From Stenotrophomonas maltophilia (lineage in GTDB: Bacteria; Pseudomonadota; Gammaproteobacteria; Xanthomonadales; Xanthomonadaceae): a stretch of 64,000 nt of DNA. Below, one piece after another: positions 25,407 through 33,971 of this stretch; within the stretch, counting starts at the first letter, position 1; each line of letters begins with the position of its first letter. Both the position numbers and the translations under genes were made by a program. Where the stretch lies: contig NZ_CP033877.1 in assembly GCF_006970445.1 (NCBI RefSeq), positions 3,790,750 through 3,854,749 on the forward strand, given 5' to 3'. The notes below the pieces were generated by a model. The model saw only the letters and a list, made by a program, of their open reading frames with translations. It was not told the origin of the DNA and searched no databases.

Positions 25407-25429
25407 GTAGTGCCGGCCGCTGGCCGGCA
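25407..25429 (+). repeat. SMAG repeat, single
   Basis: GTAGTGCCGGCC-GCT-GGCCGGCA lies 8 bp after the cca stop, between convergent genes. Confidence 0.8.
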
Positions 25430-25447
25430 ACCAGACAATCCCTGGAT

Positions 25448-25882
25448 TCAGTGCGCCATGCCGCGGGTGATCGCCGCCGCACGCTGCTTCAGCTGGGCCA
25501 CGGCATCGGGAATCATCTCCATGCCCACGTCCAGACCCGGGTTCAGCACCAGGCCGACGCCGTCGCCGATACCGGCCAGCAGCGCGTGCACCGCGATCGG
25601 CATGGCATGGGCGAACTGCGGCAGCTGCTCGTGCCACAGGCCAGCGCGCTCGGGGGCGGTGAACACCGCGAACATCGGCTCACCGCTCTCGCTGGTCAGC
25701 ACCAGCGGCGAGATGCTCTCGTCCCAGGCGCCATCTTCACCAATGGCCTTGTCCAGCAGCACGAACGCCGTCGAGGTCAGCAGGCCGTCGAGGAACTGCG
25801 CTGCGGTCAGCGTGCCGTCCTGGGCCTGTAGCAGGCGCACCTCGAGGTCGTTGAGGGGTTCGAACGGGGTGTCGTGGTCCAT
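25448..25882 (-). CDS. SseB-family protein
   Basis: This 144-residue soluble protein resembles the N-terminal SseB domain. Visible cues are LEVRLLQAQDGTLTAAQFLDGLLTSTAFVLLDK, the middle FAVFTAPERA and the closing GVGLVLNPGLDVGMEMIP. In this domain family the 'L-NPG' segment is well conserved. The family's biochemical role is not established. There is no signal peptide or membrane segment. It is the last gene of a three-gene minus-strand group with a zinc-ribbon protein and an S41 protease, though the gap to the former is 49 bp. Confidence 0.75.
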   Translation of the reverse strand: MDHDTPFEPLNDLEVRLLQAQDGTLTAAQFLDGLLTSTAFVLLDKAIGEDGAWDESISPLVLTSESGEPMFAVFTAPERAGLWHEQLPQFAHAMPIAVHALLAGIGDGVGLVLNPGLDVGMEMIPDAVAQLKQRAAAITRGMAH

Positions 25883-25931
25883 GGTCGGTTCCGGTACGTG
25901 ATTGCAGGGCAGACTTTAACAGGCCCGGTCC

Positions 25932-26267
25932 TCAACCGATGTATCCGTGCCGCCACAGCCATCCGGCCACCGCCAGCGCGGCGACCCCCACCAGCATCAA
26001 CGGCAGGCCGAAGCGGTGCCGCCACGGGATCGGTACCCCGCCGAGCTGCTGGTCCATGGTCTCGGTATCCAGCACCCAGCCGTGCTCGCACCGGGTGCAG
26101 GCCAGTTCGTAGCGGCGCTGGTAGGTGAACCCAAACAGCAGGTCGATGCGCGCCATCTTGTAGCGCAGCTGCGGCGCGAACTCGGTTTCCGTCTGGCAGC
26201 GCAGGCAGTGGTGCGCTTCGGTGGGGCCGACGATCAGCACCCGTTCCTGTTGGCCGATCAGGATCAT
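25932..26267 (-). CDS. zinc-ribbon membrane protein of unknown function
   Basis: This 111-residue protein has two Cys pairs, CLRC near residue 21 and CTRC near residue 57, that can bind one zinc as a split ribbon. One C-terminal membrane helix follows (LPLMLVGVAALAVAGWLW). The stretch between the Cys pairs is basic and aromatic (RIDLLFGFTYQRRYEL). Its ATG overlaps the stop codon of the upstream S41 protease gene by 4 bp, so they are translationally coupled. The function is unknown. The topology places the ribbon in the cytoplasm if the positive-inside rule applies. Confidence 0.7.
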   Translation of the reverse strand: MILIGQQERVLIVGPTEAHHCLRCQTETEFAPQLRYKMARIDLLFGFTYQRRYELACTRCEHGWVLDTETMDQQLGGVPIPWRHRFGLPLMLVGVAALAVAGWLWRHGYIG

Positions 26268-27307
26268 GTCCGGTTGCCCTGGCAGGCGGGCTGGGCCAGC
26301 AGCCAGGCTTGAGCGGCGGCCACAGTGGCGGCATCACCCTCGACCCGCTGGTCGGGTTCGATCTTCAAGCCATCGCCACGATCATTGCGGTCCCGCATCA
26401 CGCTGGTGGTCAGCAGCAGGCGACTGCCGTCGGCAAGGGTGTGCACGACATTGCCGGTGGAGACACCCGCGGTCGGCTGGCCAAAACTCCGCGCCTGCGG
26501 GCGGCCACGCCACGCCAGCACCGAGGCCTCGCCCGAACTGCCGGTGCGGGGCCCGAACAGCACCGCCACCGGTGCGCCAGGCTGCCGCACTACATGGCCG
26601 GACTGGCCGAAGTCCAGCAGCGGCCTGCCCGCCAGCTGTACCGCAGTCGCCGTCAACGTCCAGCGCTGCGGTCCTTGCACGGTTTCGAACGAGCCGACGT
26701 CCTCGTTGTTCACCACCGAGGTGCGCAGCAGCGGGGCCATGCCCAGCAGCATCGGCCACATGGAGCCACCGCTGTTGTCCCGCAGGTCGACGATCCAGCC
26801 ACAGCGCGCGCCGTCGTCCTTGCTGCGGATGACCTGCTGCCACCGCGCGGCACGCTGGATGTCCTGGCGGAATTTCTCCTGCGGCGTCGCGCCCGGCGTG
26901 GAGGCATAGCCCTCGATGACCACCCAGCCGATGCGCGCATCCACCGCATCAGCGGCCTTGGCCCGGTCCACGGCGGCGGCACCGGCCTGCTGCGCACGCG
27001 CGAGGGATTCGCGCTGGCGCTGGGTCGTGGTCCATGCACCATGGTGGCCGGTGCTGAGCGCAATGGCTTCGCGCAGAACGGCCAGCCGTTGCGCGGGGTC
27101 ACCCTGCGCCGATTGCAGGCGTACGCGGGTGGCGGGCCAGTCCACCCGGTCGCGATACAGCGCCTGGCGTTCAAGCAGATTGAGGATCTCGGTCTGGGCC
27201 TCCGGCGAGGGCACCTCGACCGCGCCTGGCGTATCGGCCATGGCGCCGGTCGCCAGCAACACGAGCATCAGCGCGCCGATGCGACGCACTCCCTTGCGAA
27301 CCTGCAT
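26264..27307 (-). CDS. periplasmic S41 family peptidase
   Basis: This 347-residue protein has a signal peptide (about residues 1-24), a helical N-terminal part and an S41 (C-terminal processing protease-like) catalytic domain. No PDZ domain is recognisable. WIVDLRDNSGGSMWPML and GPRTGSSGEASVLA are the S41 core motifs, the second carrying the nucleophilic serine. RSFGQPTAGVSTGN would place the second conserved block. ATG 27307 is chosen because it starts the signal peptide. It overlaps the zinc-ribbon gene downstream. Confidence 0.82.
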   Translation of the reverse strand: MQVRKGVRRIGALMLVLLATGAMADTPGAVEVPSPEAQTEILNLLERQALYRDRVDWPATRVRLQSAQGDPAQRLAVLREAIALSTGHHGAWTTTQRQRESLARAQQAGAAAVDRAKAADAVDARIGWVVIEGYASTPGATPQEKFRQDIQRAARWQQVIRSKDDGARCGWIVDLRDNSGGSMWPMLLGMAPLLRTSVVNNEDVGSFETVQGPQRWTLTATAVQLAGRPLLDFGQSGHVVRQPGAPVAVLFGPRTGSSGEASVLAWRGRPQARSFGQPTAGVSTGNVVHTLADGSRLLLTTSVMRDRNDRGDGLKIEPDQRVEGDAATVAAAQAWLLAQPACQGNRT

Positions 27308-27721
27308 GCGACGTTTCCTTGTCGTTGAATCAGGACCGCAGCATAACCGGGGCATGATCGCTTGCGCCACGCGCGAACTGTCGTATCTGACCCTGCCGCG
27401 ACCTGCAGCAAAGCAGGCGCCAGGCGATCACAACATTGCAACTTTGCCCATGTCATCGCGGCGTACAACGCGCCAAGGAGGCCCCGTCGGCGCTTCCTGC
27501 GCTGGCCGGGATTGGCGTCCTGAATGAAGCTTTTCACGAGCGGGCTTGCAACGTCGTTGCCGGCCCGAACAATGCACCGTCCGTCGTTCTGCGGCGGGCG
27601 GTGCGTGGGGATCCCCGGATCCGCCGGCGTCATTCCTCGTGAAGAGCTTCACCGGCACGCCAACCCGCACCGCCCGCCACCTTGCATCCCGCAGGTGGCC
27701 CTGCCCTGTGAGGTTGCCGCC
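27308..27721. other. 414-bp gap with interlocking inverted repeats
   Basis: Upstream of the divergent S41 gene and the next rightward gene I see no convincing ORF. Two inverted repeats interlock. TGAAGCTTTTCACGAG (27525-27540) pairs with 27636-27651 with one mismatch. GGCGGGCGGTGCG (27593-27605) pairs with 27666-27678. The second left arm lies inside the first loop and its right arm lies outside. Confidence 0.5.
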
Positions 27722-28156
27722 ATGAACACGCCCTACCCCACCTATCCACGCCTGCATGCACTGCTCGGCGCAGCATTGCCCGGCCTGCAGCTGTCCACTA
27801 CCGCCGCCGAAGCATTGGAAGATGCGCTCGCCGAAGCCAACGAACAGGCGCCGCCCTCCGCATTCTTCGCGCGGTTGCGTGGTATCGCGCACAACCACGC
27901 GGCCGATGGGCAGCCGTGGCGCGAGCGGCAACTCAGCGAGGCGCGCGGTCGGGACCTGGCCGAGGCGACGCGTTGCCTTGCCGCATTGTCCGCCTGCGGC
28001 GGTGTGTTGCTGGCCGCGCAGTCGGCGCGCGAGATGGAGGATGCGGCGGCGCAGTGTCCACCGCAGGTGGAGGAAGGCCTGCTGCACGCGGTGGTGGTGC
28101 TGGCCGATCATGCCGGGGCGCTGGTGGAGTCCGATACACACGCCATTGTGTTGTAG
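27722..28156 (+). CDS. hypothetical protein, stop codon inside a SMAG repeat
   Basis: I do not recognise this 144-residue protein. It is soluble, Ala/Leu-rich and mostly helical. A conserved-looking middle section (SAFFARLRGIAHNHAADGQPWRERQL) carries His and Trp. No signal peptide is present. The ATG at 27722 follows a long structured leader. The stop codon TAG (28154-28156) is the TAG of a SMAG element's GTAG head, so the repeat either defined or replaced the gene's 3' end. The coding frame matches the local codon pattern, so I think it is real. Confidence 0.6.
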   Translation: MNTPYPTYPRLHALLGAALPGLQLSTTAAEALEDALAEANEQAPPSAFFARLRGIAHNHAADGQPWRERQLSEARGRDLAEATRCLAALSACGGVLLAAQSAREMEDAAAQCPPQVEEGLLHAVVVLADHAGALVESDTHAIVL

Positions 28157-28284
28157 AGCCGAGCACATGCTCGGCTGCGTGGAGGTCGCAGTGTCGGTGG
28201 GTTCTGTGCCGACCAAGGTCGGCACCTACCAGAGCAGCGTCGTGGCGTCGGTGGGGTTCTGTGCCGACCAAGGTCGGCACCTAC
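28153..28284. repeat. SMAG cluster: one plus copy and two tandem minus copies
   Basis: The plus copy GTAGAGCCGAGC-ACAT-GCTCGGCT is at 28153-28176. Minus copies of GTAGGTGCCGACC-TT-GGTCGGCAC are at 28206-28229 and 28261-28284. The last two lie in a direct tandem duplication with a 55-bp period. Confidence 0.8.
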
Positions 28285-28314
28285 CAGAGCGGGCCATGAC
28301 ATCCGTAACGCGCA

Positions 28315-31300
28315 CTACCAGTCCGCGCGCAGGCCGATGTTGCCTTCGATGATGCGGCGCTTCTCGTTGCGGTCGCCGCCCAGCTCGCGCGTGTAGTCGG
28401 CCACGGCGTACGCACTGATGGTGCGGTTGAAGCGACCGACCACACCCACACCAGCTTCCAGCGCGCGTGAGCGCTGCGAATTGACGATCACGTCGTCGTC
28501 GAAGCGGATGCGGTCTTCACCGGAACCGCCATGCCAGTAGTTGAGCTTGAAGTACGGCTGCCAGCCGTTGTCAGCCAGCTGGTAATCGCCGGCAAGACGC
28601 AGGCCGACGCGGCCGGTCCAGGCGTTGTCGTTGTCGAAGCGCACGCTCGACACGTCATCGCGGCGGTCGTCCAGCGCGGTGCGTTGCCAGATCACCTGCA
28701 CCTGCGGTTCCAGCCACCATGCGGACTGGCCGAAGCGCAGCAGCGGCTTGCCGGCCTCCACCGACACGCTGGTGCCGTCGCCGCTCAGGCCGAAGCCGAG
28801 CCCGCGCGAGGAACGCACGCGGCCGTCGTAGCGGCTCTGCATCGCCACGGCGTCGATGTAGCCCCCACTGCTGTCGGTGAACGTCCAGTACAGGCCGACG
28901 TGCTTGTCGTCCAGCCGGTTCTGGCCCACCTGTACGTTCTCCCAGCCCAGTGCCAGGCCGGTGGTCTTGCCCTGCGCGCGGGTGCGGCCGACGAACACGC
29001 CGATCTGGTTGCGATGGTTGTCGGAGGCAGCGGCCCACACGTCGAGGCCGGCCTGCAGGCCCATCACATCGCCATCAAAGCCGGGCTGTGCATCGCCCTT
29101 CCAGTGAATCTCGCTGCTCTGCCCCACCAACCGGCCCCACGCGGTGCGGAATGCGCCCTGGTTGTACAGCAGGCGTTGTTCGCCCTGCCGCTCGTGGAAC
29201 GTGCCGAGACTGGCCAGCGAAGTCTCGCGCAGCAGCGGTGGCACCACGGTGTAGGCGGCGGCCTCCACGCGGTACAGCGGTACCACCGCGCCTTCAGCCG
29301 GGCGCGCACCTGGCGTCGGCGGGGTACCGGTACCGGGCAGCGCACCGCCGGCCACCGGCACGTCCGGCACCGCCGGGTCGCTGGGTGGCGACACCGGCGC
29401 CGGTTCCGGTGGCGGCGGTGGCGGAGCGGTCTCGCCCGCGGTCAGGTCCGGATCGGTGGCGCCTTCCGGCGGCGGCGGCGGTGCCGGAGTGATCGGTGGT
29501 GGTGGTGCCACCGGCGGCGTCAGTGGCGGTGGCGTGGCGCTGCCACCGCCGTTGGGGGCCGGTGTTGGTCCGGTCACCAGTGTCGAGCGCAGGTACCAGT
29601 TTTCGCTGGTGCCGGCACTGACACCGCCCTTGAACAGGAAGTATTCGTAGGCACCCGCCGCAACCGGCGCGAACAGCGAAAACGCGCCCGGTGCGGTGCG
29701 CCCCCCATTCAACGCCTGGACCACCAGGATGCCATCGGCCAGCGTAGCCGCACCGCTGCCGCCGGCGTTGAGCACGCCGATGCCGGTAGTACCCGTTGCG
29801 GTACCGCCATCGATCACCAGGCGGTCGCTGGTGGAATTGTCCGCGCCCAGCACGGTGCGCAGGTACAGGCCACCGCCGTCGCCGCGATAATTGCCACGCA
29901 CGGTGAACACGTCGCCCGCGCCGGTACCGGTCAGGTCGATGCGCCCGGCGTTGACCATCTCCACCAGTGCGCCACTGTTGAACGGGCGGATGGCATGCCC
30001 CCCACTGCCCGCGTAGACGGTACTGGTGTCGTCCACGGTGAGCGTGCCGGTGCCGGTTCCGCTGTCGCCCAGCACCAGGTCACCATCGAAGGTCAGTTCG
30101 GTGCTGTTGGCCAGGCTGATCGTCTCCCAGTTCTGGAAACGGCCCACGCCTGCGCTCTTGACGTTGCTGAGGTTTAGCTGGTCGATGCCACTGCCACCGT
30201 CGAACAGCGGCACCGCACCGAGGTTGCCCTGGTTGAGGTTGCTGAGGTTGGCCACGTCGTTGTCCGGGCCCATGTCGATCGCGCCGTAGACAATGCCACC
30301 ACCCTCCCAGTTGAAGGTGTCATTGCCGGTACTGAGCAGTACCTGCCCGCGCACGGTGCCGTCGGTGATGGTCACGCTGTCGTTGCCGCCGCTGACGCTG
30401 ATGTTGCCGCCGATATAGGCCGTGCCCGAGATGATGATGGTGTCGGTGTCGAAGCCGGTCACCACGTTGCCATCCACGGTACCGCCGGACTGGTCCCACA
30501 GGTTCTTGTCCAGCTTCATGTTGACGCGGCCGATGCGGCCAGCAGTCATCCAGGCCTGGTCGCCATCCTCGAACGCGCCGATGATGCGGCCACCGCTCAT
30601 GCGGAACGTATCGATGTTGTCGCCCTGCTGCAGCGCGCCGATCGTGCCGCCACTCATGATGAAATCATCGCGGCCACTGCCCTGCGCCACCACGCCGGTG
30701 ACGGTGCCGCCAGTGACGGTCATCTGGTCATCGCCGCTGCCCTGGTCGACGCTGTCGATGGTGCCATTGCTCAGCAGCAACACATCATTGCCATCCCCCT
30801 GCAGGACACCGCCGCTGATGCTGCCGGCCTGCATCTCGAGGCGGTCGTTGCCCGCATCGAACTGTACGCCGGTACGCCCACTGATCGTTCCGCGGTTGAC
30901 CAGCACGCTGTCGTCCGCGCCGATGAACTGCAGCGCGGTGTTGTTGCCGGTGCTGATGCTGCCCGAATTTTCGACACGGCTGCCGCCACCGAGCTGGACC
31001 GCCACACCGCCCACCGAACTGATCGTGCCCAGATTGGACAACAGGTGGCCACCCGCGCCGACAAGTGAAATCGCGCTGCTGCCACCGCTCTGCTGCAGTT
31101 GTGCCGTGTTGGCGACATTGACGGTGATGCCGGCCGCGCCATTGGCGATGATGGGAACCGTCTGCGGGTTCGGCGCATTGGCATCGCAGGTGACCATCTG
31201 GCCGGCGACAGGAGCGGCGCTGTCACAGCCTGCCCAGGCGACGCTGGCGGTCAACAGCAGGGCGGACGGAACAGCCAGGGCCTGAAGCATGGAAACAGTG

Positions 31301-31341
31301 AGGCGGCGCGGACGCACTGCGCGCGGGACGGCACGGGACAT
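28315..31341 (-). CDS. autotransporter (type Va) with repetitive beta-helix passenger
   Basis: This 1008-residue surface protein has an extended signal peptide (about residues 1-37). The passenger (about residues 38-600) is followed by a Pro-rich linker (about residues 610-700) and an outer-membrane beta-barrel (about residues 740-1008) ending in tryptophan (GNIGLRADW). The passenger holds a roughly 20-residue repeat from about 160 to 365. Each unit has an Asp-rich GxGxD turn (GDGND, GSGDD, GRDD, GGND, TGND) and an S-G-G-T-(I/V) strand. An AGGAG ribosome site precedes the ATG. The overall form suits an adhesin or biofilm factor. No protease or esterase motif is seen. Confidence 0.9.
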   Translation of the reverse strand: MSRAVPRAVRPRRLTVSMLQALAVPSALLLTASVAWAGCDSAAPVAGQMVTCDANAPNPQTVPIIANGAAGITVNVANTAQLQQSGGSSAISLVGAGGHLLSNLGTISSVGGVAVQLGGGSRVENSGSISTGNNTALQFIGADDSVLVNRGTISGRTGVQFDAGNDRLEMQAGSISGGVLQGDGNDVLLLSNGTIDSVDQGSGDDQMTVTGGTVTGVVAQGSGRDDFIMSGGTIGALQQGDNIDTFRMSGGRIIGAFEDGDQAWMTAGRIGRVNMKLDKNLWDQSGGTVDGNVVTGFDTDTIIISGTAYIGGNISVSGGNDSVTITDGTVRGQVLLSTGNDTFNWEGGGIVYGAIDMGPDNDVANLSNLNQGNLGAVPLFDGGSGIDQLNLSNVKSAGVGRFQNWETISLANSTELTFDGDLVLGDSGTGTGTLTVDDTSTVYAGSGGHAIRPFNSGALVEMVNAGRIDLTGTGAGDVFTVRGNYRGDGGGLYLRTVLGADNSTSDRLVIDGGTATGTTGIGVLNAGGSGAATLADGILVVQALNGGRTAPGAFSLFAPVAAGAYEYFLFKGGVSAGTSENWYLRSTLVTGPTPAPNGGGSATPPPLTPPVAPPPPITPAPPPPPEGATDPDLTAGETAPPPPPPEPAPVSPPSDPAVPDVPVAGGALPGTGTPPTPGARPAEGAVVPLYRVEAAAYTVVPPLLRETSLASLGTFHERQGEQRLLYNQGAFRTAWGRLVGQSSEIHWKGDAQPGFDGDVMGLQAGLDVWAAASDNHRNQIGVFVGRTRAQGKTTGLALGWENVQVGQNRLDDKHVGLYWTFTDSSGGYIDAVAMQSRYDGRVRSSRGLGFGLSGDGTSVSVEAGKPLLRFGQSAWWLEPQVQVIWQRTALDDRRDDVSSVRFDNDNAWTGRVGLRLAGDYQLADNGWQPYFKLNYWHGGSGEDRIRFDDDVIVNSQRSRALEAGVGVVGRFNRTISAYAVADYTRELGGDRNEKRRIIEGNIGLRADW

Positions 31342-31740
31342 ACAGCACTCCTGGACAGGGGATCAGGAACTGCGGATATGCGGGACTGCGAGCGCAGTCT
31401 GCGTCATGGTGAACGGTTTCGACGAATGAAATTGCGTGCGGGAAATCACAGTTCGGATGCGAACCTGATCGGGCCTCACTTCGCTTCTACATGCCTGAAA
31501 TTATTCAGCTTTGCTGTGATCACGGGCCACGCGGAAAGCATCCACGCATGGCGTGGCTCTACTGCCCTCTGCCTGGTAGATCCACGCCATGCGTGGATGC
31601 GACCGCCAACACACCCGGTTGATACACCCCATTCACCGATGAAACACATCGCACAGTAGATCCACGCCATGCGTGGATGAGGTGCCCTCCCGGGAAGGGT
31701 CAGAACCCCTTCCTGCGAAAAGGGACCCGACTCCGTGCCG
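31342..31740. other. 399-bp gap with SMAG cluster and hairpin relic
   Basis: This gap holds the autotransporter promoter, an AT-richer patch around 31480-31520, three SMAG copies (31540-31679) and a degenerate relative of the 19-bp hairpin (31696-31735, sharing CAGA...TTCCTGCG...GGGAC). No gene is visible. Confidence 0.65.
31540..31679. repeat. SMAG cluster, three copies
   Basis: A minus copy is at 31540-31563, with plus copies at 31577-31600 and 31656-31679. All are of the GTAGATCCACGCC-AT subfamily. The first two form a head-to-head pair, and the third is separate. Confidence 0.8.
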
Positions 31741-32823
31741 TCAGATCTTCAGATAGATCTTCCGCCGGTCCAGCCACCACGCCACGCCCCACCACAGCGC
31801 GACGAACGCCAGCGCCTGCAGCATCGACGCCAGCTCAAGCGCCTGCGGCATCGCGGTGGCCAGCTGCTGCCAGATCCAGCCCCAGGCGCCGCTGGCCATC
31901 AGCACCACCGACATTATCGATGCACCCAGATACGCGGTGATCGCGTTGACACCGAAGCGCCGGCCCAGCGCCGGCCAACCCTTCTGGTCGATCAACACAT
32001 GGCCCAGCCATAGCGCCAGCGCGGCCAGGCCGCCGGTCCACAGCACGTAGCTGGGCGTCCACAGTTGCTTGTTCAACGGCAGCACCACGGCCAGCAGCAG
32101 GCCCAGCGCGGCAGTCACCGCACCCAGCCCCGCCAGCGCCGCGGCACGCCCGCTGCGCAGCAGTCCTCCGGCCAACAGGCCAAGCACGGTACTGGCCAGC
32201 GCACCCAGCGTGCTCAGCAATCCTTCCGGGTCGTGGCCCAGCCCGGTATCGGCCTGCCACTGGTAGATCCAGGGGGCGAACAGCGTGGTGTCCAGGCGGC
32301 TGGCCGGGTTGGTCCACGGCGCCAGGTCGCCGACGCCCAGCAACAGCACGGTGTAGCCCACCAACAGCGTGACCAGCACGCCGGCCTGCACGCGCGGCCG
32401 CGCATACACCGCCAGAACACCTACCAAAGCTGCGCATACCGCGATCCGTTGCAGCACGCCCCAGATGCGGAAGTGATGGGTATGCAGCGCCCACCAGATC
32501 AGCAGGTGCAGCAGCGCACCGGCCACCAGGATGCGCAGCGCGCGTTCCAGCACGCCGCGCGCCAATGCCGGTCGCGCCGCCGCATCCCGCGCGCGCGGTG
32601 CCACGCTGAAGGCCATCGACACGCCCACCAGGAACAGGAAGAACGGGAACACCAGGTCGGTGGGCGTGCAGCCATGCCATTCCGAATGGCGCAGCGGTGC
32701 GAACACTGCACTCCAGTCACCCGGGTTGTTGACCAGCAGCATCGCCGCCACGGTGATGCCGCGCAGGGCATCGATCGAGCCCAGGCGGCGCGGCGGCATA
32801 CTTCCCTTCAAGGGATCGGCCAT
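31741..32823 (-). CDS. nagX: NagX-type membrane acyltransferase-like protein
   Basis: This 360-residue inner-membrane protein has about ten spans. It belongs to the DUF5009 / heparan-alpha-glucosaminide N-acetyltransferase-like group. The opening LGSIDALRGITVAAMLLVNN with the following WHGCTPTDLVFPFFLFLVGVS is the family signature. In Xanthomonas and related bacteria this gene, nagX, belongs to the GlcNAc regulon. Its exact role is unproven. The ATG overlaps the nagA stop (TGATG), so it is the last gene of the nag operon. Confidence 0.88.
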   Translation of the reverse strand: MADPLKGSMPPRRLGSIDALRGITVAAMLLVNNPGDWSAVFAPLRHSEWHGCTPTDLVFPFFLFLVGVSMAFSVAPRARDAAARPALARGVLERALRILVAGALLHLLIWWALHTHHFRIWGVLQRIAVCAALVGVLAVYARPRVQAGVLVTLLVGYTVLLLGVGDLAPWTNPASRLDTTLFAPWIYQWQADTGLGHDPEGLLSTLGALASTVLGLLAGGLLRSGRAAALAGLGAVTAALGLLLAVVLPLNKQLWTPSYVLWTGGLAALALWLGHVLIDQKGWPALGRRFGVNAITAYLGASIMSVVLMASGAWGWIWQQLATAMPQALELASMLQALAFVALWWGVAWWLDRRKIYLKI

Positions 32824-33971
32824 CAGGCGGCCTCGTACTGTCCGGCAATCCAGGTGCCACGCACCTGCAGGGCGTCATCCAGCAGGACCAGGTCGGCTTG
32901 GTAGCCCTCGGCGATGTGGCCGAGGCGGTCGTCGACGTTGAGGAACTGCGCCGGATAGGTCGAGGCCATGCGCGCCGCTTCGGCCAGCGGTTGGCCCAGC
33001 AGCTGCACGGTATTGCGCACGGCGGTGGCCATGTCCAGTGCAGAACCGGCCAGCGAACCGGCAGCATTGCGCACCACGCCATCGATGGCGGTGATGGTTT
33101 CGCCATACAGCACATAGCTGGGATCGTCGGCGCCGACCGGCGGCATCGCATCGGTCACCAGCAGCAGGCGGCCGCGCGGCTTGGCCGCCAGCGCCACGCG
33201 CAGGCTGGCCGGGTGCACATGCACGCCATCGACAATGATGCCGATCCAGCTGTCGCGGTCTTCCAGCGCAGCGCCCACCGCACCGGGCTCACGGCCCTGC
33301 AGCGGTGACATCGCGTTGTACAGATGGGTGAAGCCACGCACGCCGGCATCCAGACCGGCACGAATCTCTTCGTACGTGCCAGCGGTGTGGCCAGCAGCAA
33401 CGATCACGCCACGTTCGACCAGCGCGCGGATGGTTTCCAGCGGCACACGTTCCGGTGCCAGCGTCAGCAGGGTCACGCCGTTGTCCAGCGACGCGGCGAG
33501 CGCGATCTCATCCTCGTCCGGCACGCGGAACTTGCTGGCATCGTGCGTGCCCTTGCGTGCCGGGGCGATGTACGGCCCTTCCAGATGGATGCCAATCACG
33601 CCCGGCACGCCCTGCGCGATCGCCTCGCGCATCGCACCGATCGCCTCGCGCATCACGCCCACGTCATCGCTGATCAGCGTGGGCAGCATCGCGGTGGTGC
33701 CGAAGCGACGATGCGCCTGCGCAATGGTACGCAGCGAGGCGACATCGGGCGTGTTGTTGAACAGCGCGCCGCCGCCACCATTGACCTGCACGTCGATGAA
33801 GCCCGGCAGCAACCAGCCGCCACCCAGGTCCACCTGCTCGGCCGCGTGGCCCAGCTGCGGTGCGGCATCAGGCAGCATCGCGCTGATGCGACCGTCCTCG
33901 ATCACCACCGCCAGATCGTCGCGGAACTCATCGCCGGCGAGAATGCGGGCGTTGCGCAGCACCGTTGCCAT
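32823..33971 (-). CDS. nagA: N-acetylglucosamine-6-phosphate deacetylase
   Basis: This 382-residue amidohydrolase removes acetate from GlcNAc-6-phosphate. Family motifs are present in order: PGFIDVQVNGGGG near residue 57, HLEGPYIAPARKGTH near 130, AAGHTAGTYEEI with a metal His, THLYNAMSPLQGREPG, and LVTDAMPP with the catalytic Asp. ATG 33971 overlaps the stop of the preceding aminotransferase-like gene by one base (TGATG). Both junctions in this operon are of this form, which indicates tight translational coupling. Confidence 0.95.
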   Translation of the reverse strand: MATVLRNARILAGDEFRDDLAVVIEDGRISAMLPDAAPQLGHAAEQVDLGGGWLLPGFIDVQVNGGGGALFNNTPDVASLRTIAQAHRRFGTTAMLPTLISDDVGVMREAIGAMREAIAQGVPGVIGIHLEGPYIAPARKGTHDASKFRVPDEDEIALAASLDNGVTLLTLAPERVPLETIRALVERGVIVAAGHTAGTYEEIRAGLDAGVRGFTHLYNAMSPLQGREPGAVGAALEDRDSWIGIIVDGVHVHPASLRVALAAKPRGRLLLVTDAMPPVGADDPSYVLYGETITAIDGVVRNAAGSLAGSALDMATAVRNTVQLLGQPLAEAARMASTYPAQFLNVDDRLGHIAEGYQADLVLLDDALQVRGTWIAGQYEAA

